From positions 124,001 through 188,000 of the forward strand of contig MEFV01000007.1 in assembly GCA_001725255.1 (NCBI GenBank): a stretch of 64,000 bases of DNA, written 5' to 3'. The stretch's first letter is position 1; each line of letters starts with the position of its first letter. Shown here piece by piece: positions 47,742 through 55,878 of this stretch. Both the position numbers and the translations under genes were made by a program. A model generated the notes under the pieces. It searched no databases. It was not told where the DNA came from and was given only the letters and a program-made list of their open reading frames with translations. The DNA is from Comamonas sp. SCN 67-35. GTDB lineage: Bacteria > Pseudomonadota > Gammaproteobacteria > Burkholderiales > Burkholderiaceae_C.

Positions 47742-48851
47742 TCAAACCGGCCCGCAGCAAGCATCGATCACCTCGCGCACCAGCGCATCGGGCGCGCTGC
47801 GCACCACCGCTCGCCCCGGCCCATCGATCAGCACGAAGCGGATTTCCCCGGCCTCGGCCTTCTTGTCCACGCGCATCAGCTCCAGGTAACGGCCCGCGTT
47901 GTCGCCGCCGTCGAGCATCGGCCCCTGCGTCGGCAGCCCCGCGCGCTCGATCAGCGAACGCAGGCGGCGGACGAATTCCCCGTCCACCATGCCCAGCCGC
48001 AGCGAAAGCTCGGCCGCCATCACCATGCCCACCGCCACGCCCTCGCCGTGCAGCCACACGCCATAGCCCAGGCCGGTCTCGATCGCGTGGCCGAAGGTGT
48101 GGCCAAAGTTGAGGATGGCGCGCAGGCCGGTTTCCCGCTCGTCCTGCGCCACCACATCCGCCTTGATCTCGCAGCAACGGCGCACCACGTGGGCGAGCGC
48201 TGTCCGCTCGCGTGCGCGCACGGCGTCCATGTGCGCTTCCAGCCAACCAAAAAATGCCATGTCGGCGATCGGCCCGTACTTGATCACTTCCGCCAAACCC
48301 GCCGACAACTCGCGATCGGGCAAGGTGTCAAGCGTGGCCAGATCGCAAAGCACGAGACGGGGCTGGTAGAACGCCCCGATCATGTTCTTGCCCAGCGGAT
48401 GGTTGATCGCGGTCTTGCCACCCACGCTCGAATCCACCTGCGCCAGCAGCGTCGTCGGCACCTGCACGAAGGGCACGCCGCGCATGTAGCAGGCGGCGGC
48501 AAAACCGGTCATGTCGCCGATCACGCCACCGCCCAACGCATAGAGCACCGTCTTGCGATCGCAGCCATGGGTGAGCAGGGCGTCGAAGATCAGGTTGAGA
48601 GTTGGCCAGTCCTTGTGGGCCTCGCCGTCGGGGAGGATGACCGTGCGAACGGCGGGATAGCAATGCGCCAATGCTTCGGCCAGGGCGGCGCCGTACAAGG
48701 GTTGCACCGTTTCGTTCGTGACCACCACGGCGCAGGACCCAGGCGGTAAATCGGCCGGTAGGGAGCCATGGGTGCCCAACGCCTCTGAAATCAATATGGC
48801 GTAGCTGCGATCCTGCAGCCGGATCTCGACCTTGTGATGGATGACTGGCAT
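47742..48851 (-). CDS. aroB: 3-Dehydroquinate synthase
   Basis: 369 residues: [40 protein letters not shown], in pattern, is the NAD/Zn domain signature, followed by AEVIKYG and the late His in [12 protein letters not shown]. It closes DAHP into 3-dehydroquinate in the shikimate pathway. The ATG at 48851 (MPVIHH) is used; an in-frame start at 48926 overlaps the terminator of the preceding gene. In related bacteria aroK stands between pilQ and aroB; here that place is taken by an Ig-domain lipoprotein gene. Confidence 0.96.
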   Translation of the reverse strand: MPVIHHKVEIRLQDRSYAILISEALGTHGSLPADLPPGSCAVVVTNETVQPLYGAALAEALAHCYPAVRTVILPDGEAHKDWPTLNLIFDALLTHGCDRKTVLYALGGGVIGDMTGFAAACYMRGVPFVQVPTTLLAQVDSSVGGKTAINHPLGKNMIGAFYQPRLVLCDLATLDTLPDRELSAGLAEVIKYGPIADMAFFGWLEAHMDAVRARERTALAHVVRRCCEIKADVVAQDERETGLRAILNFGHTFGHAIETGLGYGVWLHGEGVAVGMVMAAELSLRLGMVDGEFVRRLRSLIERAGLPTQGPMLDGGDNAGRYLELMRVDKKAEAGEIRFVLIDGPGRAVVRSAPDALVREVIDACCGPV

Positions 48852-48910
48852 GACTGGCGTTGAACGGAAACCATCGAGCTGACACGGAGTGTCTATCGTA
48901 GTTGAGATAG

Positions 48911-48947
48911 AAAAAACCCTCGGCACGCACGCGCCGAGGGTTTCTCG
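48911..48947 (-). terminator. Intrinsic terminator at the end of the pilMNOPQ-lipoprotein operon
   Basis: An 11-bp perfect stem AAACCCTCGGC / GCCGAGGGTTT with an eight-base loop, followed on the minus strand by a run of six T. It separates the pil operon from aroB, which must then use its own promoter. Confidence 0.85.
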
Positions 48948-48969
48948 CTTGGATTTCAGTACCAGGCGA

Positions 48970-50529
48970 TCACGGGCAGGCAGCGCCTCCCGCTTGAGTT
49001 ACGGGTATCTTGACCGCCTGAATCAGAGTGTCGGTTCCCTTGGTCACGCTGACTGTGACTGTCGGGCCCGGATTCGTTCCAGCCGGCGGCGCGGGGCACG
49101 CAGGTGGTGATGGCGCTTTCCACTCAAGCATGCCCGTGGTTGCGCCTATGGAAATCCCCGTCGGCACGGAACCAACCAAACTCCATGCAGGAGCCGTTGT
49201 CCCGGATCCACCGGTGGTCCAGAGCGTGTATGCATAATCGGTGCCAGCCGCTGCCGTCGGCAGCGTGCAGGTGGCCCCCGAGCAACCGCCGATCGCCAGG
49301 GCTGGCGTGGGCGCGGGGGCACCTGCCGCCACAGTCAGCGAGTAATTGGCATTAGCGGAATTGCCAGCTCCGTCAGTGACTCGCACCGCGAAACTCACCG
49401 TACCCGCCGCACTGGGCGTACCGGAAATCACGCCTGCTGCACTGAGAGTCAAGCCCGCAGGTAGGGCTCCCAACGCCGTCCAGGCATAGGGTGCCTGGCC
49501 GCCAGTGGCTTCGAGCACAAAGCTGTACGGGACACCGACGGTTGCACCCCCTCCCAGTGCCGCAGTTGTGATGCTTGGCGGCGTGGTCGCGGTGGCCACC
49601 CTGGAAACCGCCGGGACGACCAACACCCCGGCGACGGGATCCTGAATGCCGTTGCTCACGTCGTTGTCGCTGCGATCCGCCGTCATATCGAGCACGATGG
49701 AACCTTCGGTCGGGCCACTCGACAGGTCAAAACCGGCCAGGCCAGCGACGGTGCTGACCGACAAGGTGCCGCCTGTCTTGTTGCCCGCCATCAAGCTGGC
49801 GCCCACGCCCGCACCCGTGGGACGGATGCTGATCTGCAGGTTCGGCGCCGCCGGGTTGGGAACCATCTGATTGGCATCGTCAAGCACCTGCACCTTGACA
49901 TTCGTGGTGGTCGTCAGACCTGCGGTGTTGCCCTGTATGCCCAGGACATTCGACGTCGTGGTGCGACCAGTCACACTGGCAGGCAACCCGCTGGCAGCGC
50001 CGACGGTAATGGTCAGGCTGGTCGAATAGTATTTCTGATCCTGCGGATTCTGTACCGAGCAGGTGATGGTGGCGGTTCCGGCCTCGTTACCCGCATGGAA
50101 GTGAAAGGAATTGCCACCGGAATTCGAGCCGAGGGTGATGCTGCGGTAAGCATTGGGCACCTTGATCTTCCCGCCAGCGCCGTTGTCCACTTCGGTCTCG
50201 TGATCCGGGTCGCCGTCCAGGTAGTACAGCGAGCCGACGTTCAGCCCGCCCGCCATGTTGCAGCCAAAAATCTTATCGGTTGCACTGGTTCCCCCGGGAA
50301 TGGGATAACCGTTTTCCGTGGCCTTCACATACACCGTCGTGGTGAATGGGGCATACACGCCGATGCCCGGGCCTGCACCGACGGTATTGGTAGGCAGCTG
50401 CGTTCTGTCGGCCGTCATCGTCACAACATAGGGACCATGACTCACCCCAGGACTACCCCCACCTCCCCCGCAGGCTGAAAGCGCCGCAGCACAAGCCACG
50501 GAAAAAACTGCAATTGTCGAAATTTTCAT
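48970..50529 (-). CDS. Lipoprotein with Ig-like (He_PIG) repeats, last gene of the pil operon
   Basis: 519 residues. The signal peptide ends in LSAC (Cys20) followed by five Gly, so the protein should be lipid-anchored. The body is beta-rich and low in charge. One clear He_PIG-type Ig domain lies at about 326-401 ([28 protein letters not shown] core, [10 protein letters not shown]) and a degenerate one at about 429-470. Two earlier segments repeat MTADR (residues ~38 and ~282). It begins 20 bases after pilQ and ends before a strong terminator, so it is probably cotranscribed with pilMNOPQ. Function unknown; an adhesin or outer-membrane partner of the secretin is possible. Start ATG at 50529 (MKIST) precedes the signal peptide. 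Confidence 0.8.
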   Translation of the reverse strand: MKISTIAVFSVACAAALSACGGGGGSPGVSHGPYVVTMTADRTQLPTNTVGAGPGIGVYAPFTTTVYVKATENGYPIPGGTSATDKIFGCNMAGGLNVGSLYYLDGDPDHETEVDNGAGGKIKVPNAYRSITLGSNSGGNSFHFHAGNEAGTATITCSVQNPQDQKYYSTSLTITVGAASGLPASVTGRTTTSNVLGIQGNTAGLTTTTNVKVQVLDDANQMVPNPAAPNLQISIRPTGAGVGASLMAGNKTGGTLSVSTVAGLAGFDLSSGPTEGSIVLDMTADRSDNDVSNGIQDPVAGVLVVPAVSRVATATTPPSITTAALGGGATVGVPYSFVLEATGGQAPYAWTALGALPAGLTLSAAGVISGTPSAAGTVSFAVRVTDGAGNSANANYSLTVAAGAPAPTPALAIGGCSGATCTLPTAAAGTDYAYTLWTTGGSGTTAPAWSLVGSVPTGISIGATTGMLEWKAPSPPACPAPPAGTNPGPTVTVSVTKGTDTLIQAVKIPVTQAGGAACP

Positions 50530-50549
50530 GACTTCCCCGTTTTCACAAT

Positions 50550-52706
50550 TCAACGTACCGGCCCACGGTCGGAAATGACCTTGGGTGTGATAAAGACCAT
50601 CATTTCACGCTTGTTGGCCGTCTTCGTGGTGTTCTTGAACAGATTGCCCACGATGGGCACGTCGCCCAGCAACGGCACCTTGTTCACCTGATTGGTTTCT
50701 TCCAGCTCGAAGATGCCACCGATCACGACAGTGCCACCATTTTCGACGAGCACCTGCGTCGTGACGTGCTTGGTGTCGATCGCGACACCCTGTTCCGTCA
50801 CCTGACCGACGCTGTCCTTGTTGACGTCAAGGTTCAGGATGATGTTGCCTTCGGGCGTGATCTGCGGCGACACCTCCAGCTTGAGCACGGCCTTCTTGAA
50901 CGCGATGGTGGTGGCCCCGTTGGGCGCCGTCACGTTGTAGGGGATTTCCGTGCCCTGCTCGATCAGCGCCTTGGTCTGGTCGGCCGTCACCAGCCTCGGA
51001 CTGGAAATGATCTTGCCCTGTCCATCCGCTTCCATCGCCGAGAGTTCCAGCGTCAGGAAACGGTTGGCCGCCGAATTGAAGATCGAGAGGGCGAAAGAAC
51101 CCGTACCCGTCACACCGGAAAGCGCTGCCGGCATGTTGACGAAATTCCCACCCACATTCACGGGACCGCCAAAACCGGAGGAATTGGTGGCGTTTGTGTA
51201 ATCGGTACCAATGGCCACACGATTGCCGCCAAACAGCCCATAGCCGCCGTCGCCGCCCTTTTGCGCGCGCAGATCGCCGCCGCCCAGGCGCACCCCGAGA
51301 GAACGGCCGAAGGTATCGCTGGCCTCGACGATGCGCGCCTCGATCATCACCTGGCGCACCGGCACATCGAGCGACTGGATCAACTTGGCCACTTCCTCGA
51401 GCTTGCTGCCGATGTCGGTGACGAACAGCTGGTTGGTGCGCGGTTCGGCCATTACGCTGCCACGCTCGGAAAGGAACTTGTTCGATGACCCCCCGCCCGC
51501 GGATGCCCCGGGCAAGCTGCCGCCCGTCAGCTGCGCCACGAGGTCCGTCGCCTTGGCGTAGTTGAGCTGGAACGCCTGCGAGCGCAGCGGCTCGAGCTTC
51601 TTGATCGCGTCGGCGGCCTCCAGGTCCTTCTTGGTGCGCGCATCGATTTCATCCTTGGGCGCGATCCACAGCACCGTGCCAGTCTTGCGCATGCCCAGAC
51701 CCTTGGCGTCCATGATGATCTGCAGCGCCTGATCCCAGGGAACATCCTTCAGGCGCAGGGTGAGCGCCCCGGTCACCGTGTCGGACGTCACGATGTTGAA
51801 GTTGGTGAAATCGGCAATGACCTGCAGCAAGGAGCGCACGTCGATGTTCTGGAAGTTCAGCGAGAGCTTTTCGCCGGTGTAGGTCGGACCCTGCGCCAGC
51901 TTGTTGACATCCACCTTCTTTGCGCGCACTTCCACCACGAACTGCTGATCGCTCTGGTAGGCGCTGTGCTCCCAATCCCCGACCGCCTTGATGGTCACGC
52001 GCACGCGCTCGCCGCGCTGCTCGGCGGTGATGGTTTGCACCGGCGTGCCGAAATCCGTCACATCCAGGCGCCGGCGCAGCCCTTCGGGCAAGGCGGTGCG
52101 AGGAATGTCAAGCACGAGATCCTTGCCCTGCTGCTGGACATCCACGCCCACGTCACTGCTGCCAAGCTGCAGCACGACACGCCCGGCGCCATCGGTCGTG
52201 CGCCGGAAATCCAGGTCTTTCAACGCGGTGACATCAGTGGATGCCGCAGCGGCGGGCAACGCGGACGGCGCGACCGACGACGCCGATGCCGACACGCTTC
52301 CGGCGGGATCCAGGGAAACGATGACGCTGTTGCCCTGCAATTCGGACTTGTAAGACGTGGCCTGCTTGAGGTTGAGCACCACCCGCGTGCGGCCTCCGAC
52401 CTCAACGACATTGGCCGTGCGCAGATTGCCCTGGTTGATTTCGACCAGCGAACGCCCGAGGGCGTTGGTCACATTCGGAAAATCCAGCGCGATGCGCGCG
52501 GGGCTCTGGATGGCGAATCCCGCAGGCAATTGAGCCAGCGGCTCGGACAGCTCGATGCGCAAAACCTCGGCGCCACCTTGAACGTAGCCCGTCACCGATT
52601 CGATGGCCCCGCCCGCATGGGCCGCCGTGGCGAGAAGCCCAAGGCCCAGAGTGACACCCGCCAGCCACGAAGCAGGCGAATGATGGGTAGTTGTGCGCTT
52701 CGTCAT
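50550..52706 (-). CDS. pilQ: Type IV pilus secretin PilQ
   Basis: 718 residues. Signal peptide; two AMIN domains in the first ~250 residues (peptidoglycan binding); a secretin/TonB short N-terminal domain near 300 (LSLNFQNIDVRSLLQVIADFT-like); the NolW domain; and the C-terminal secretin core (VPLLGDVPIVGNLFK). It forms the outer-membrane channel for the pilus. Overlaps pilP by four bases. A Gly/Ser-rich insert (GGSLPGASAGGGSSN) in the N-domain is variable in the family. Confidence 0.95.
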   Translation of the reverse strand: MTKRTTTHHSPASWLAGVTLGLGLLATAAHAGGAIESVTGYVQGGAEVLRIELSEPLAQLPAGFAIQSPARIALDFPNVTNALGRSLVEINQGNLRTANVVEVGGRTRVVLNLKQATSYKSELQGNSVIVSLDPAGSVSASASSVAPSALPAAAASTDVTALKDLDFRRTTDGAGRVVLQLGSSDVGVDVQQQGKDLVLDIPRTALPEGLRRRLDVTDFGTPVQTITAEQRGERVRVTIKAVGDWEHSAYQSDQQFVVEVRAKKVDVNKLAQGPTYTGEKLSLNFQNIDVRSLLQVIADFTNFNIVTSDTVTGALTLRLKDVPWDQALQIIMDAKGLGMRKTGTVLWIAPKDEIDARTKKDLEAADAIKKLEPLRSQAFQLNYAKATDLVAQLTGGSLPGASAGGGSSNKFLSERGSVMAEPRTNQLFVTDIGSKLEEVAKLIQSLDVPVRQVMIEARIVEASDTFGRSLGVRLGGGDLRAQKGGDGGYGLFGGNRVAIGTDYTNATNSSGFGGPVNVGGNFVNMPAALSGVTGTGSFALSIFNSAANRFLTLELSAMEADGQGKIISSPRLVTADQTKALIEQGTEIPYNVTAPNGATTIAFKKAVLKLEVSPQITPEGNIILNLDVNKDSVGQVTEQGVAIDTKHVTTQVLVENGGTVVIGGIFELEETNQVNKVPLLGDVPIVGNLFKNTTKTANKREMMVFITPKVISDRGPVR

Positions 52707-53257
52707 TTCTTTGCCCCCGTTCCCTCTTGCAATTCAAGCGTCGTCATGCGCTCCACCCAATCTCCAGTCTGATCCTGGACAATCTCTCTGATTTTCATAT
52801 TGGTTTCGGCAATGGCGATGATCTTGCCGTAGTTCTGCCCGAGATAATTACCTACATTCACCTGGTAAAGCAATTTGTCTACAGTGACCAAGGCGACGGG
52901 CTTGCCGTTCTTGACCATGCTCCCCACCATTTTCACGACATCCAGGGGGTAGGCCTCCAAAGGCTCCTTGCGTCTGGCCAGTTCAGGCGCGATCAACGAG
53001 GCATTCCCCGCGCTTTCCTGCGAATCACGGCGCAAGGCCTGTGTCAGTTTCTGCGAATTGAACGGATCCACGCCATTACCGGCCACATAGGCCTGCGGCA
53101 CGAATTGCAACGGCTCCTTGATCGGCGTGACGTGCGGCTTGGTATTGGCGCGCAAGTCATTCATCCACTGGCGAAGGTCATCCTGCCCGGAAGGCTGGCA
53201 CCCCGCCAGAACCAGCAAGACCGGCACCACACTGAAGATAAGGGCACGACGGATCAT
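52703..53257 (-). CDS. pilP: Type IV pilus inner-membrane lipoprotein PilP
   Basis: 184 residues. The lipobox LAGC (Cys20) ends the signal peptide; the beta domain includes VDPFNSQKLTQAL-like and MVGSMVKNGKPVALV segments. PilP links the PilNO dimer to PilQ across the periplasm. It overlaps both neighbours by four bases (ATGA), giving strict operon coupling. Confidence 0.93.
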   Translation of the reverse strand: MIRRALIFSVVPVLLVLAGCQPSGQDDLRQWMNDLRANTKPHVTPIKEPLQFVPQAYVAGNGVDPFNSQKLTQALRRDSQESAGNASLIAPELARRKEPLEAYPLDVVKMVGSMVKNGKPVALVTVDKLLYQVNVGNYLGQNYGKIIAIAETNMKIREIVQDQTGDWVERMTTLELQEGTGAKK

Positions 53258-53952
53258 TTCTTTTTACCCTTGCTTGCGGCGGCTGCCTGTTTCTGCGCCT
53301 CGATCTCGCTCGCATCGAGATAACGGAAGGTGCGCGCGGTCGCATCCATCCTGAGCCCTCCGGCGCTGTCCTTGGCATCGGCCGGGGCGATCTTCAAGTC
53401 ATTGAGCGTGACGATCCGCGACAGTTTCGCGACATCCGCCGCAAACTCTCCCATGTCGTGGTATCGGCCCGTGACCTTGATGGCAATGGGCAATTCGGCG
53501 TAGTAGTCACGTGTGATCGCCTGCCCCGGCCGGAACAACTCGAATTGCAGGCTGCGCCCCAGACCGGCTTGATTGATGTCGGAAAGCAACGCCGACATTT
53601 CCGCCTTGCTGGGCAATTGCTTTTCCAGTTGCAGCACGTACTGCTGGATTTGTTCGCGCTGCTTCTTCAGCGCGTCGAGGCTGACGGCCTTGGCCAGTTT
53701 CTTCTGGTAATCATCCTTGAGCGTCTGCTCCTTGGCTTCTTCGGTGTGCAGCTCGTCCTGGTATTCGTTGAGTTTGACAAACCACAGCACCGCCGCGACC
53801 GCGGCGGCGATGAAGACACACAGCAATACCCTGGGCAGAATGGGCCACAGGGACGGATCTTTGGGATCAAGATTCCTGAATTGCCCTTGCAGTTCGGCCT
53901 GCAGTTTGCCGAAATCAATCCCGGATTTTTTGGTTTTGGTGGCCATGTTCAC
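53254..53952 (-). CDS. pilO: Type IV pilus assembly protein PilO
   Basis: 232 residues: short cytoplasmic tail, one membrane segment (about 45-65, VLLCVFIAAAVAAVLWFV), a coiled coil (70-125) and a periplasmic ferredoxin-like domain (FRPGQAITRDYYAELPIAIKVTGRYHD region). It dimerises with PilN in the alignment complex. The GTG at 53952 overlaps the pilN stop (GTGA), as elsewhere in this operon; the ATG six bases later is an alternative start. Confidence 0.93.
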   Translation of the reverse strand: MNMATKTKKSGIDFGKLQAELQGQFRNLDPKDPSLWPILPRVLLCVFIAAAVAAVLWFVKLNEYQDELHTEEAKEQTLKDDYQKKLAKAVSLDALKKQREQIQQYVLQLEKQLPSKAEMSALLSDINQAGLGRSLQFELFRPGQAITRDYYAELPIAIKVTGRYHDMGEFAADVAKLSRIVTLNDLKIAPADAKDSAGGLRMDATARTFRYLDASEIEAQKQAAAASKGKKK

Positions 53953-54557
53953 TTCTTCCGGGCTGAGCCTGCGGCGTCCGCAGCCTTCTTGGCTTCGGCG
54001 CTGCGCGCCAGGTGGAAGCTCAGGGTAAACGACGGAACACGTCGCTGGTCACGCGCGGAGAGCGAGACATTCGCCGTCACGATTTCTCCCAGCTGCGGCT
54101 TGGAGAACCAGGGCGTGTTGTCCGACAGATTGCGCAGCAGCTCGGAAACCCGCTCGTTGGACTGCGCCATCCCCTTGAGCGTCACCACCTGGTCCGTTTG
54201 AGCCAGACTCGTGAGGTAGACCCCATCCGGCACCTGCAGCACCAGCTCGTTGAGCATGTGCACGGGCAGGTTGCGATCGGCCTGCAAATCCTCCACCGCC
54301 TTCTGGCGCGCGCGCAATGCGGTGATTTCTTCTTCGATATTCGCAATTTCCTTGATTTGCTTGTCCAGAATCGCCGTTTCACTGGCGATGAAACCATTGC
54401 GCGCCTGCTGGTTTTCTATCATGGTCTGGAACCACAGATAGATGGCTCCGGCAATCAACAGGCCGGCGATAGCCGATAGCAGCATGACCGCCTGAAACGA
54501 CTCGCGGCGGCGCTTGCGCGCCACTTCGCGGTGCGGAAGGAGGTTGATCAGGATCAC
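53949..54557 (-). CDS. pilN: Type IV pilus assembly protein PilN
   Basis: 202 residues. The start INLLPHRE is the conserved cytoplasmic PilM-binding motif. A membrane segment (about 22-42) and a coiled coil with periplasmic domain follow. The first codon is a GTG at 54557, overlapping the pilM stop (GTGA) and eight bases after GGAGG; the longer ATG frame at 54587 is not favoured because it breaks the family's MILINLLPH start. Confidence 0.92.
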   Translation of the reverse strand: MILINLLPHREVARKRRRESFQAVMLLSAIAGLLIAGAIYLWFQTMIENQQARNGFIASETAILDKQIKEIANIEEEITALRARQKAVEDLQADRNLPVHMLNELVLQVPDGVYLTSLAQTDQVVTLKGMAQSNERVSELLRNLSDNTPWFSKPQLGEIVTANVSLSARDQRRVPSFTLSFHLARSAEAKKAADAAGSARKK

Positions 54558-55633
54558 TGCAGGAACCTCCGCATCGCGAGACCACACGCCGTGAGATATC
54601 CCGGCGCTTCACGCGCCATCTTCTTGACGCGCACCGCACCGCTGACCTCCATCCCCTCGAACGGATTGACGATGCTCGCGGCAAAACCGGTGCCCGATGT
54701 CACGGCGTCCGTGAGACCCTGCAAGGCGGCAGACCCGCCCGCAATCAGGATGCGGTCGACGCGGTTGTACGGCGTGCTCGTGAAGAAGAACTGCAGGGCC
54801 CGGCCGATTTCCTGCGCCATCCCCTCGACGAAGGGCTGCAGGACGGTGCTGCGGTAATCATCCGGGAGATCGTCGTTGCGCTTTTTTGCCTCTGCCTCTT
54901 CCAGAGAGAAGCCGTACTGACGGACGATGTGCTGCGTCAGCTGCGCGCCGCCGAACCCCTGATCACGCTCGTAAAGCACCTCTTCGTTGCGCATGATCTG
55001 CATGCTGGTCGTCATGGACCCCACCTCAAACAGGGCAACCACCGCGTCCTGTCCCTTGTTGGGCATGGCCTCGACCAGGCGCCCCGCCGCCAGGCGCGCT
55101 GCGTGGGACTCCACATCGACCACCATGGGTTTCAAGCCCGCCGCTTCGGCAAGGCCCTCGCGATCCTGCACCTTCTCACGGCGCGACGCCGCGATCAGGA
55201 CATCCACGTCGCCCGGGGAGTTCTTGCTGGGCCCGATCACGCAAAAATCCAGACTCACTTCGTCCAGCGAGAAGGGAATGTATTGATTGGCTTCGGATTC
55301 AACCTGAACTTCCATCTCCTGGTCGGTCAAATCCGCAGGGAGCGTGATGCGCTTGGAGATCACTGCGGAAGACGGCAGCGCCAACGCCACGTACTTCGTG
55401 CGCGAACCACTCTTCTTGACCAGACGCCTGACGGCGTCGGCCACTTCGTCGAATTTTTCAATGTTGCCATCGGAAATCCACCCCTGCTCCAATGGCTCGG
55501 TGGCACACCGCTCCAACACCCAAGCACCGGCCTTGTCCCGACCCAACTCCACCAGCTTGGCGCTGGACGAACTGACGTCTATCCCCAACAAAGGGGCCGG
55601 CTGGCGACTGAACAACGACCCCAGTGAAATCAA
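54554..55633 (-). CDS. pilM: Type IV pilus assembly ATPase-like protein PilM
   Basis: 359 residues of the FtsA/actin-like fold: LLGIDVSSSSAKLVELG at the start, LPSSAVISKRITLP, and the late GGSAAL phosphate-binding loop. It sits in the cytoplasm and binds PilN. A TTG start at 55633 is chosen, with GGGGGG four bases upstream and the family N-terminus MISLGSLF. The ATG at 55645 (MGGILISL) lacks a ribosome-binding site but cannot be excluded. First gene of the pil operon, divergent from mrcA. Confidence 0.92.
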   Translation of the reverse strand: MISLGSLFSRQPAPLLGIDVSSSSAKLVELGRDKAGAWVLERCATEPLEQGWISDGNIEKFDEVADAVRRLVKKSGSRTKYVALALPSSAVISKRITLPADLTDQEMEVQVESEANQYIPFSLDEVSLDFCVIGPSKNSPGDVDVLIAASRREKVQDREGLAEAAGLKPMVVDVESHAARLAAGRLVEAMPNKGQDAVVALFEVGSMTTSMQIMRNEEVLYERDQGFGGAQLTQHIVRQYGFSLEEAEAKKRNDDLPDDYRSTVLQPFVEGMAQEIGRALQFFFTSTPYNRVDRILIAGGSAALQGLTDAVTSGTGFAASIVNPFEGMEVSGAVRVKKMAREAPGYLTACGLAMRRFLQ

Positions 55634-55846
55634 GATACCCCCCATATATATTTGAAACGGCGCAACAAAAGTTGATACGTCACTTGCATGCTAGCAGCAA
55701 AGTTGTTCTGCAGGAAAGACTTTTACGGCGTTTTCCCCGCGCAAACGTTGTCAAAAGCTGACGCATCCACCTCGTGACGACCGCCCCGGGAACCGACCCG
55801 CCGTCCAGCCACCCGCACGCGCGCAAGTGCTGCCAGACGCCCTTTC

Positions 55847-55852
55847 TATAAT
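55847..55852 (+). promoter_or_regulatory. Candidate -10 element of mrcA
   Basis: A perfect TATAAT lies 26 bases upstream of the mrcA ATG. The expected -35 position (around 55824) has no good hexamer, so confidence is limited. Confidence 0.4.
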
Positions 55853-55878
55853 TGCCGGCTCGCTACGACAGGCCCCTT

